The notes under the pieces were generated by a model. The model was given only the letters and a program-made list of their open reading frames with translations. It was not told the origin of the DNA and did not search any database. Shown piece by piece: positions 38,957-50,012 of a stretch of DNA of 64,000 nucleotides; the stretch's first letter is position 1; the number at the start of each line of letters is the position of its first letter. The position numbers were made by a program, and so were the translations under genes. The stretch covers positions 3,782,001 to 3,846,000 of the forward strand of contig BSBM01000059.1 of the NCBI GenBank assembly GCA_027924585.1. The letters run 5' to 3'. This stretch comes from Larix kaempferi. Taxonomy: Eukaryota; Streptophyta; Pinopsida; Pinales; Pinaceae.

Positions 38957-41900
38957 GAAATCACCACCAAACTATAGATCCAACTAGGGGTGGATGCTAT
39001 AGAGGTGGTTTTTAAAATCTTCTCAAAATCAAGGCTAGATCTAAGTAGATCTAAGAAAAACCAAAAATAAGGGTTTTGATCAATTAGGGTTTTTGTGATC
39101 TAGAAATTATGGATGATTCAAGGAAGAAGAAGATCATACCTCTTGGAACATACCTGGATGAAGAGATGAATGCTAGTTGAGACGAGGATTACTTTGCCAA
39201 AGATCAAATGGAAAATTGTTGAATCCCTCTTGCCAAATCGATTTTCCCAAGCCACATGTGATTCCCTCTAACCTGTCAAAACCAAGGAGCAAAGCATCAA
39301 TCAGTTTAACATGTTGAAGGTAGATACAAGTAAGAGAGAGAGAGAAACATAGAATAGTTGACACAAAGACAAAACTACTCCCTGTCAAACCAAAACGACT
39401 TCTTCCAAGCTTGAAGGGCAAGCCTCCCCACCAATTCGCACTTGTCCAAAATCGTCCTCTTAACCTGTAAATAAGATATGGCAAATATGCAAGATAGCTA
39501 CAATAGATCCTCCAGTGCAATGGACAAAAGCATTTACAATCGAAACAACCAACATCCACTCCAATCCAAGCATGTACTCCAAAAGATAGAAATTTTATTC
39601 CAAGAGCCAAGAGCCAAAAATCTCTAGATGAATTTTACAATGAGAGGCTCCCTCCTTAAGTAGGATGGGGAGAGAGTACAATCCTAACCACTTTTTACAT
39701 GAATGGCTAAGATTAAAAGATCATAAGATCTAATCAACGGCTAACAATAAATCATAACAATATATCACATGGATCACCCAACATAATGATAGCGCCCCCA
39801 CTAAATGGTACAAAAGGGGGTGACGTCATCCACTAGAGAAGTATAGGTGCCAAAATCCACCTCATGATGACTAGGACATGACAACATAAGCACATGGTGG
39901 GGCTAGGAGGCATCAATCCTTACTAGCTCATCCCCAAGCCACAATAAAATAATAAAATATGTCCGAGATAATATAAATGACCAAAACTGTCCTCCGAATC
40001 CATGACAGTCAAACAGTAAATGACCTCCTGTGATCAATGTGGGCATACCCACATGGTGAAAACTGACTGGAAGATAGTGATGCCACCCTGGAAGACCTTT
40101 GTGAAGACCAAATGCCAAAAACTTGCCTCAATTGCCCAAATCGATTTCCTCAGTGACCACTTTATCCCATTTTTTAACTGCCTTGGTAACTATGAAAGTG
40201 CCAAAACTGCCTCCTAGGGCACCTGCGCTGTCCATCTGAGCCCACCAGGCTCTCCAGAAGGGGGGGTAAATGGTAAAAACAAGTGGCTGGACCACCCCCT
40301 CCATCATCAGCGCCCTAGGTGAACTGGCCACTCATGGCCCCTGCTGCTCAAGCTGGGAAATCAGCCCCAAATCTGGTCAACAAGTGTAAAACTGCATCAA
40401 TCACTGTCAGAAGTGCCCAGAAATGAAAGATAAGTGTCTCATTGGATCCAGAAGACCCATATCCACTAGAAATGTGTACTCATACACCATGGGTTGCCCT
40501 AATGGGCCAGCTGTAGGGTCCACCATATATGGACAATGTATAATCTGCTGATCTGAAGTAGTAATAAAACCTACTGAACTGGATCAGTCATCATCTGCAT
40601 CATATGTCCATCATATGATATCATCATCAAGCATGTGGGACCATCAATCATCATCAATAGGCATCTACACATGGCCCACATCATCACAGATCCCCATAAT
40701 ATATAACCAAGGATAAATCACATCAGTAGACTAAGACATGCTTCTCTAATCATTTTCACGGCTAAGCTCAAAGTATAAATTCCATTCAATGGCATTAATC
40801 AAGTTAGCACATTCCTTGGTTATTAAAAAAAATACTCGCACAATAGTTCAAATGACAAACTCACCCATTGGACATGGTCAAACTGCTAGTGAAGGATGAA
40901 GGCTAGAAACAAGGTTGGGCCAAGGGGTTGACTTGTCTAACCTAACTCAAAAATACTTTGGACTGGGAGAAGGGGGAAGCTACAAACTCTGTGCTGGACA
41001 AAATAACACGGGGAATGGCTGTGCCTCACAAATGGATAAGTTGTTCAGAGAGTGCGTATTCAACTTAGGCATCATGTCTACATCAAGTTGATCCAGGTTC
41101 ATTAGGATCATTCAATTTTATTCCATGGCCTTTTTGGCCTACATAACCCTTCGGATTTCAGATGTGCTGAGAAGCACAACTAGTTGCAGCTTGCATCCAG
41201 GGCATGTTTTTCAAATATTTATAAGGTCAGCAATTGTTTAGATATAGCTTTTAAGAATCATTGCTTTTTGGACCTTTCTTATACTCTTCGAGGAGTATTT
41301 TTAGCTGTTCATCGCTCTTGCCCTTTTTTTTGTTTCCATGGGCGAATTTATAAGTTTCCATAGGTAGAACATGAGCTTTCAGTTTTAGCCAACAACATCT
41401 CAAGTGACTAAGGGGAGTTCGAGCCAATGCCAAACATCGGGACAACCGACCAGAATGATTTAGGCCTACAATCCAACTCACCAAAGGCAAGTTTTGTCAC
41501 CAACTTAGAGCCGAGACACTGAATATACAGGGATGCGGTCCAAACACAGAGGTAGAAAAATGGGGAAGTCCTCGGTATCAGAAAGTCAAATGAGACAAGT
41601 CAAGGTTTAAAGTCAAATAGGAAGGTCATGTATGGATGGAGTCAAGTGAATATGGAGCCTACACTAGCAGACAACTGGTGTCAGGAGACACCATATCTAT
41701 GCAAGGTGGAAAACCAGTGGGTTTTGTGAAATGACCTAAATGTGCAAGCAATTGTCCATTTTATGATTTATAGTTCATTTTAAACAGTTTGCCACATTAG
41801 GAATAATATACCAAGCACATGCTATGATCATGACTAAATCAACAAGATAATAATCCACAGTCAGTGATAACATATCCATATATCATACAACATCATCATA

Positions 41901-42170
41901 ATAATAATCATCATGCATCATCTGAAACACTGCTGCAATACATCTCTAAGCACTGAACTGAAACTGTATGGGATAAAGGGTCACCTCAATCATCAAATCT
42001 GAACTCTCAAGGCTCAGCCTTGACACAAGGTCATACATAAATCTGAATAATATATTGATGATCATGAGTGATCCAAAATATATGGCCATGCTATGGAATA
42101 ATGGAAGCTCTGGAATGTGCAGATATCTGCTGAACAAGTATAGTAGCCCTGCTACTATAGTGTGATAACA
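38957..42170 (-). repeat. Long LTR-like repeat, right copy (inverted relative to 1869-5107)
   Basis: On the minus strand it starts TGTTATCACA at 42170 and runs to GGTGGTGAT at about 38957. Its end there falls at a GATTTCT shared with the array, so it is truncated relative to the left copy, which continues past 5107. Array sequence lies on both sides. No functional gene is present. A 145-codon open frame at 39173-39610 is unique to this copy and looks accidental. A short GA repeat lies near 39331-39345. Confidence 0.8.
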
Positions 42171-43262
42171 GGTCCATTCCAACACAGGGAATAAGCACGT
42201 TCCACAAAAGAACCATCCCACAATGCGACACACTCCATAAAGGAATAGAATAAAAATTATGAATGGAGTTTATTCACCACTCCTAGTTGGCCACCCTGAA
42301 GATGATCCCAAGAATAACAAACACCCTGTATAAATCTACAACACACATCAACTCCTATTTGGATGACTTGAAGATGAATCCCACGAATGACAAACATCCT
42401 GTAGAAATCCGCAACGCGATGAGACCGAGGCGACCTCGAGAAACCATATACTCCTCCAACCTTCATGCTGGCCGAGACATGGCACTGGAATTTGTTCAGG
42501 CAATCCAAATCCTAAGCAAGCAACTACAAACAAGTTGGAAGATTGATACATATGCAAAATAAAATAAAACTATGAACTGAAAGCAATAACAAGCGGGTAA
42601 TATCTGGCCACACGTTTGGATGAAGTGTTCCCAATTGTCCTAGAGGTAGTATCTTCCCACAGGAGGCTTCCAACGCAGTCCGGCGAGTAAATGCAACTAT
42701 GTAGTAAATCATAGATACTAAGTGTGGGTTGCAAGAATCTATCGTGCAGGTAGAGGACCACCGAGAGCAGAGAAAAAGGAGGGAATCCGAAGCACAATAG
42801 AAAAAAGGTAAACTCATAGTTGTTTGACCTAAAGATGAATCCCATGAATGATAAACACCCTGTAGAAATCCGCAACGCAATCTAATCGAGGCGCTCTGTA
42901 GAAACCCTAATCTCCTCTAAACTGCATGGTGGGAAGAACCTGACAATGGAAGTTGATCAGGCTCTCCAAATCCTAAGTTGAGTTGAGCTTTGACCTTGTT
43001 AATGTTTATAGCAGCATAACCAGGATCACTAAAAGAATGGCAAAGCACAGAAACAAAATGAGTGTCGAGCTCGTTTAAACCATGATGATAAGAACACTCA
43101 TCTCCCAACCATAGGCAAAGCTATTTGTCTCCCCCGAGCTCAGACCTTCCAATAAAGAACGATGTACATCCGTATAATAGTAGCGCAAACCCAAGAAAAC
43201 AAGGGAGAAACTTCTCCAATAGTGGAGAACCCCAAAAAATCAGTCTCTTAACTGAAGTAGCG
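42171..43262. repeat. Tandem array, right remnant beyond the long repeat
   Basis: Array sequence resumes at GGTCCATTCCAACACAGGG, exactly where the long repeat ends. It runs through A'' (about 42290), A (about 42370), B (about 42835) and the hairpin CTTCTCCAATAGTGGAGAA, and stops after GAAGTAGCGA. Beyond 43262 the sequence is unrelated to the array. This remnant shows that the long repeat sits inside the array on this side. Confidence 0.9.
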
Positions 43263-45666
43263 AAATAGGAATGGATTGCTAGGAAATAGGAGAAAGAGGA
43301 GGGCTATGATGTGAAAAGAGGTGGAGGGGGTAAGGTGGTGGAAATTGTTTGTGCCATGTGTCAATGAGTAAACTCCTCCATGATTAAGAGGTGATTGCAC
43401 TAGATACCACCTTGGCCAATAAATGTATATTGCATCTCCTATGCACATCATTATATAAGCCTCATTTTGTTATTTGGAAGTTTCTTATCCCATTCTCTTC
43501 CCTTGTTTTGGGATTGTCAATAGTGTTTTTCTTCGTGGTTTGGATGTTATGTGATGTGGATGTTACAAATTCTATGTTGTTTGTGAGCCACATGGGGACA
43601 AGAACACACAAAGCCTCTAAGTTATTGTCAGCATGAGACCCTAGGAGAGATGTTGCAATAAACCTACTACCATGCATTGAGGCTCAATCCCTATGATTTG
43701 TATATTGCTCGAATCTACTCAATAGGAGGTCTAGCATTGCGAACCTTGGTGAGTAGAGTTACCTATGCATAACCCTTACCATACTTGTAGCTTGCTTGGG
43801 ATTTCTCTATCAAATTTGTAGCCTAGCTATGAATGTCTCCTTGGGCAATAGGAGCCTTGACAATGGAATGACCAAGCTAGTGCTAGTGTTGGCGGCAAGG
43901 AAATAATCATATGTTGAGTGAGTGTAGGTAGAGGATGTTGTGTGATTTAGCATTGGGATTCATGGTATTTGCTATTTTTTGGCTTGGATCATGTGGCATT
44001 ATCTAGGGTGTGTTGAGAGAGATAATCAGTACGCATGGACGTACCCTCACCACCTAACAGCCCAACTCAAGGGTGGCATATGTAGTGGATGCCTATGTCG
44101 TAAATCGCTCCTACAAAACCATTTTGTATGTTCACATTTTGTGCATATAAGTATTCAGTCATTAATATATATATGATGTGTCCATACGGTGAATTGTAAT
44201 GGTTTGCACGTGATAAATTTATTTGCCAAAGTCGTTTTAGCTTAAATTTAATATTATGCATATCTTTAATTTGGAATGCATTATGAGCAGGTAAATGGAT
44301 TGTTGAAAGTTTGATGTAAGAGTATCAGTAGGATTTTGGTTGATCTGGTTCCAACAATACATCGACATGAAGGCAGTCAGGTACATGACAATACGTCTAC
44401 CTTAGATTATAAATGTTAACAAATAGGTAAACAGTAATTTATTGAACAACATCCAAGGTTGCCAAGGCAATCCTCTATTATTTCTCTCAAAAATATCTTT
44501 AGAGTCTTAGACCTATGACTAAGCATTCAGTCCATGTGCAAAGATTTGGATCATACAACAAACGAATTCAACATTTATACATATAAAGTCTATGTTGCAT
44601 ATAAAGTCTCTTCGCCACATCCCAGAGACTTGGGGACCCCTAGGAAACATCCCTTAATCCACCGAGGACTTCAATGGGGACTACTGGTTGTGCCCAAAAT
44701 GTTCCCATCAGATTTCGGCGCTGTTCTGGGAAGATTTTCAGGACGTTCCAAGTAGATTTCAGAGATATCCCGGGCAGATTTTAGAGATGTTAGGGCATGT
44801 ATCTTTAGTTTCAACGATGGACAATATGATCATTTATCCCATCCATATTTTTTGTATTATTCTGAATCTGTACAAGTTGCAGTTCAAAATATGGGGTTGT
44901 ATGATGGGTTTTGATTTGGGTTTCTAGTAATTTAACTATTGTCTTTTCAGCAACATCATTACAAGCAGCAAAGTCTCCACCATGTCAACAAACCAAGAAA
45001 TGCAACAACCCAAAGGTCTGATCCTTCTGGGTACTGCTCTTGTTTTTCTCATTTGTACGGTCATCTTAGCTTTTACATATTGCACATAGGTGTCCTGGAG
45101 TTATTCAAGTTCAGCTCTTCCCCCATCCCAACCTCGAGCACTGTGAAAACAATTGGATAGTAAAGACTTGGATTGGGTACTAAACGTTTGAATAAATTCC
45201 TATTCAATATCTTTTTCAATCTGAAATATGAATCTAATCTCGTTACAGAATGTAAGCATGTATATCCCAAAGTGTTTTGTAGTGGTTTTCAACACAGTTG
45301 TTAAAACATGTAAACCTATTGAGAAGGGAATGCCTTTTAACCTAATCATCATAAACAAGAAATACAACGAAGAAAAGTTGTTACAGAGATGAGCATTCTT
45401 CTCATAGACCCTTCATGGACCTTACTGCAAATTGAAAATAGTTATACTTAAGTTTCCTAAAGCTAAACTGCATTTTGCTCATGTCCAAGTGCCAATAATG
45501 GAATGTCACTCAAGCCCTTTTCTGATTTGCTTGAGCTTTTCAAAAGTATCAAGTGTAAGGGTTGTGCATAATACTATATAGTGTAGACCACTGTGGTGAC
45601 AAGCAACTACAAATGTTTATGGTGAATTCTAACTTTTTAAACTTTTTAAATATTTATTAGTTTCAA

Positions 45667-45699
<33 letters not shown>

Positions 45700-45998
45700 T
45701 TGTCGTTCCCAACATGCCGTCCCCTGAAAAAATTGGGGGTATGCTCTAGCCACCCCAGGGACACATCCCCCTCTCTCCACCGTTCCCCCATCTCCAAAAC
45801 CAATTCAAGTTAGTTTTATACATCTTTATCATAACCTGGTAATTTTTGAAGAACTTATAAGAAAAGCCCAAAACAATGACACTTGATTGCAAATTAATGT
45901 ATCAAAAAGGCATATGCAAGTAAGCCAAAATGAAAAAATTTACTTGCTATCTTCTATTCATGTTAGCATCTAGCTGAAAACGATAACTGAATTATAAT
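43263..45998. other. Low-copy AT-rich region, no gene recognised
   Basis: Only short unrelated open frames occur. No domain, splice-consistent exon or repeat family is identified. A G/C-rich patch at about 44620-44790 stands out in composition but has no recognisable coding content. Confidence 0.4.
45669..45697. repeat. (TA)n microsatellite
   Basis: 29 uninterrupted bases of alternating T and A. Confidence 0.95.
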
Positions 45999-46025
45999 CT
46001 AACAAGAGAAAAGAAAAGAACTAAC

Positions 46026-46303
46026 CTGCCACAATATGCACATCATTGACTCCATCTGATTTCTAGCAACAAAGTCACCCACAAAAGCAAGGGTTTTTCC
46101 ATGCATTAGTTCCAGAAACTTGTGTGCATCAAATCTTGGCAGATCACAACTCGTAGGTTGCCACCTCCAATTTTCATAATCCTTATCTAGCCTCCCATTA
46201 CCTTGGCAATTTTGTGCTTCTATCAATACTGGACAAGAATCATTCTTATATAAAGGCCCAAGAGAGTCATGCACCCATTTTCCTTGGAAGAGGTCACACT
46301 TTC
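46026..46303 (-). CDS. TBL/PMR5-type O-acetyltransferase exon (catalytic Ser replaced)
   Basis: This exon encodes the N-terminal TBL domain of a TRICHOME BIREFRINGENCE-LIKE protein, a Golgi family that O-acetylates cell-wall polysaccharides such as xylan. Visible family marks are CDLFQGKWVHD, GPLY, SCP, the QNCQGNGR stretch, WRWQP, CDLPRFDA, FLELMHGK and LAFVGD. The exon is bounded by an acceptor (TGTGCAG before 46303) and a good donor (CAG then GTTAGT at 46025). The GDS motif, whose serine is the catalytic nucleophile, reads GDF here (TTT). No neighbouring exon with the signal anchor or the C-terminal DxxH part was found in the window. It could be one exon of a gene with long introns, a pseudogene fragment, or a non-catalytic relative. 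The serine change favours loss of function. Confidence 0.8.
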
Positions 46304-46316
46304 CTGCACATACCAA

Positions 46317-47800
46317 AAATGGTTAGGAAATCAAAAAGAAATAAAGACATCATATGTTTTTGTCCCAAAATTTTAATAAAATCACATGTATGTTTAATCA
46401 TAAGGAAGTTTCCCAGTGTTAATGAAATTACACAATCGGCAAATCTTCATTGAAGAACTTATCCCAGTTATAAGTTGTCTCTCCATTTCATAGGTCGTTT
46501 CTTTCAATTTTAGTTCTTATTATACTCAAACATTAGATTATCGAGTTGGAATCAATCAATCTTTCTTTTATTAAAATTTCATATAAAACCAGCTTTTTTT
46601 AGAGTTAGAATCCTCAAATTTGCCATCCTCAAACCGAATTTAGCATTTTCTACCATGATGCCTCTTCTATAGCTTAAATTATGAGCTGGAAGACATGACT
46701 CTTAAATGATTTTCTAGTCTATCAACAGTTAGGTTTTGATAGCATCTATATTAAGTTTTTAACAAAAGGGTTGGAATATCTGAATCTATCACTGAGTTTT
46801 GGCTAGTATACCTAGGGTTGCATTATGATGATGTCAACTTCACTATAAATGCACAATTTTTGGATTATATATCATTTTCTGAATTTTGTAAACCTAGCAG
46901 CATTTGAAAATGAAATTAGTTAGACTATGAAACAACCAATAGTATTGGGTTAAGGATGCATTATTACTCTCTCCTAGACAAACAACCTTTATTTATATGT
47001 TTTTGGAAATTGACAAGATATTTTTTAGTTAAGTAGATCCCATGACCATTAGGAATGTGCCATTCTATTTTAAATAGGAACACTTGAAATCATGGCAGAT
47101 AGAAGTGGAAGGTGGAGCCTGCTCTCAAAACAAGGTGCTATTTTCCTATTGAAAAAAGAAACATAAGCAGGTCAATTGACACAAGGATTTAGATTATTTT
47201 CTAGGCCATTGTTGTTCCATTGCAAATGGCTAGAGTTTTAAAAAGACTCACACTCCACTCTGCATGGACAAATGATTTAATTTAAATGAAGAAATCAGAG
47301 CCAAACTTGAAAGATTTTGCCTTGGCTTTTCTAATTCAGGCTATTACTGGCCCAGAATTCCAATACACAATCGCTGAACTGTTCAGCATAAAAATATAAC
47401 CTGGGAAAGAAAAATGCTTTACCAAACATTATTAACCATAATTTAGCTGCAGAAAACATTTGTAAAAATGTTGAACTTAGTATAAGTCCAAGAAAATTAC
47501 AAGGAAAAACAGGTATGTACATTTAAGGGAAACAACCCTAATACAGAGTCAAGTTGATTTTAAAGGTAGAAGGAATTTTTTAAATCTTAACCAAAAAGTA
47601 TTGTAATATATTCTTTATAGTGATGATGCATAGATGTTTTCTATTTTACATCAGAGAGATATACCATGAAGGTGCTTCCTTCTCAACAAGACTAGGAATT
47701 CCAAACAAAAGTCCTAAGAAGTTGAACAGTGGGATTCCTGACAGAGGCTTGGCAGGAGCACCCTAGGGTTTACAGACGGGAAGCTTTTCCAGCTGTCATA
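46317..47800. other. AT-rich intergenic or intronic DNA
   Basis: No coding sequence or repeat family is recognised. If the TBL exon belongs to a functional gene, its upstream intron would lie here. Confidence 0.4.
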
Positions 47801-47805
47801 AATGG

Positions 47806-48378
47806 ATGTTAAAAGGGTGGATGGAGGCCCCTCCACCTATCAAGATTGACATTGACCGGAGGCCTGACAAGGGCCCATTTCCTAATGATCGATGGTCCTC
47901 AAGGGGAAGACCTCCCAAGTACCCGTGGTCCACCTTTGGGGTTCCCTGCATTGAATATCTGCTTAGATATATCAGTAAAAAGAGAGTTTGTAAAGATGAC
48001 CAAATATTGCCTATGATACCCAAACAATGCTTAAGAAAGGTAGACAAAGACACCAGAGTGGAGATTAAATCAGGGAAACTTCAAGACAAGATGGAATTTC
48101 TCCACAATCATGCCTTGATCTGCTGATTCCTGTCTATTTTTCCTCCAAAGCCAACTCTTAGATGGTGGATATCCACAATGTGGAACATGGAAGGAGGGAT
48201 AGATCCAAATCTGTATGCAAAACAGTTTTCCGTGGCAATTTTTGCAAGCAAGGACAGACCAGATCGGTGGGCCCTGCTACCCCTCATATTGTACAAGGGT
48301 TACCCTTGCAATTTTCAATCACAAAGATCGAGCTTGCAGAAGAGATCCCAATTTTCTGTTTTTGATATTGGGGATTGA
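47806..48378 (+). pseudogene. LINE-type ORF1 remnant (DUF4283-like)
   Basis: One reading frame runs through this stretch with a TGA at 48124-48126. After the stop it reads PPKPTLRWWIS, MWNMEGGIDPNLYAKQF and VAIFASKDRPDR. This pattern resembles the DUF4283 domain at the N-terminus of plant LINE ORF1 proteins (the zinc-knuckle RNA-binding partner of the LINE reverse transcriptase). The part before the stop is basic and proline-rich. No LINE endonuclease or reverse transcriptase is seen nearby, so it is a fragment. The assignment is by recollection of the domain pattern and is moderate. Confidence 0.45.
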
Positions 48379-48416
48379 TATTCAATAGAGCATTTACAAT
48401 TTCCTAGGAGAAGAGA

Positions 48417-48462
48417 TCCCAATGAATTTCTACTAGAATGAACAAGGCAAATACAAAAACTA
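48417..48462. repeat. 46-bp sequence identical to 63161-63206
   Basis: TCCCAATGAATTTCTACTAG and the 26 bases after it recur without a mismatch 14.7 kb away in the same orientation, with unrelated flanks. Confidence 0.9.
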
Positions 48463-48677
48463 CTTGCAGAAAATATATTTTTCTTTACATGATGCTTATC
48501 TTTTAGTCTCATTAATTAAGTCCACCAATTGCAACTTCAAGATGCAAAGAACACTTTCAACAGTGACTATATACACTCTCAACAGTGTTGCTAAAAATGC
48601 ATTGTTTCACCCTAGAATAGCTCCTTGAAAATTCTTCCATGCAAAAATTATGTATGTATCTATGTAATTATAGATCG

Positions 48678-48774
48678 GACAGCGTGGGACAAACTGTGTT
48701 TATTTCCATTTTAGTTATATATGTTTCATTGCAGATCATCTTGATAGTCTGAGTTAGACATGGAAAAGAGCTAA
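48678..48774. repeat. 97-bp direct repeat, first copy
   Basis: GACAGCGTGGGACAAACTG through GAAAAGAGCTAA recurs at 49716-49812 with only a few substitutions. Confidence 0.9.
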
Positions 48775-48849
48775 AATTGCATAGTTGGCACACACCAGTT
48801 GTGATTATGGCCCATTTCGATTTTGGTTGTCTATGGTTAAATTTAGAAT

Positions 48850-49700
48850 GCATGTTAGTCCATAGATCAGAAAATATTGAAGATCTAAGCTCCCCACTTC
48901 CTCGAGGATGGCATAGAGGGGTCTAGATACACCACCTATGCACACAAATACACCTTCACACAGACCCACCTACTTGTCTAAATATTTCCAGAATTGGATT
49001 ATGCATTGTAGGAGGAAAATAGAAACATGGTACTGAATGCTAATAATAACAATAATAAACAAAGGTGACCCTTTTCAAAGAAATCCAAACACAAAATCCT
49101 AGTCCACTGGTGCAAACTTCGATATAGAACATAATGAAAATGGTAGTCATATCCAGTATATTTTAACTCTCTCAATACATATGGACAATAATGGTTTTTC
49201 AGGTTACCACCCTATATATTCAAAAAATTCATTCTAGCATCAGCTATAGAGAAAAAATCCAATGGACCAACTACTCACATATCTGACTTGCTACAATCAG
49301 GGCATGTTTGTTGAAGAATTCAGATAGGATTTTTGAGCTTGTGCACAAGGCAGAATGCCTAAACAAAGAGGCGTACAAGAAACTAACATCATCAAAATTG
49401 TAGCCTTCCTCACAACATGCATAATGAAGGAAATATTGTTTGACAAACCCTCTTTGGAGGAATTATAGTCTGCTATATAATGGAATTCCTATATATCTGA
49501 ACATCCACAGGTAGGTCCATCAGCCTATGAATACCTTGAATGGAAATCAAAGCAATCAGTATAAGTTTGTGATATTCAACCATAAATTGAGGAGACTAAA
49601 AGAAAAGGTACTATGGCAATACATCAAGAATAATTAGGACATCTCTGAATTAAACCTATCCACAACTAATACACATATAAATTAGCAACAAAATAAAATT
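48850..49700. other. AT-rich DNA without recognised genes
   Basis: No coding signal was seen between the LINE remnant and the gypsy pseudogene, apart from the 97-bp repeat pair that borders this stretch. Confidence 0.4.
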
Positions 49701-49715
49701 AAGTGAGGAAATTAT

Positions 49716-49812
49716 GACAGCGTGGGACAAACTGAGTTTATTTCCATTTTGGTTATATATGCTTCATTGCAGATCATCTTGATAATCTGAGTTAGACATG
49801 GAAAAGAGCTAA
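49716..49812. repeat. 97-bp direct repeat, second copy
   Basis: Partner of 48678-48774, 1038 bp apart. No transposon ends were recognised around either copy. Confidence 0.9.
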
Positions 49813-50012
49813 CACAAGCCCGAGAATATGAGTATTGAACTAAGGGCATAATCCCTCACATGTGTTTCAATTAAGGGGCCTTGTATTAAGTAGTTGGGCT
49901 AAAATAGTATAGAAAATGTTATGTCTTGTTCTTTGACACTCTAGCTCATCTATAACATAGGTATTTTGAACACTAACTGCAAAGAGTGGAATATGAATTT
50001 CAATGATGCAGC

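Noticed and set aside
39173-39610. 145-codon minus-strand open frame
   Set aside because: It is unique to the right long repeat. The corresponding part of the left copy is not open, and no domain is visible.
7052-43262. CRISPR-like or other short regularly spaced repeat array
   Set aside because: Repeat units are kilobases long, not short repeats with unique spacers, and the DNA is plant nuclear.
47331-47522. 63-codon hydrophobic minus frame as a missing TBL signal-anchor exon
   Set aside because: It has no TBL-like sequence and no matching splice sites toward 46303.
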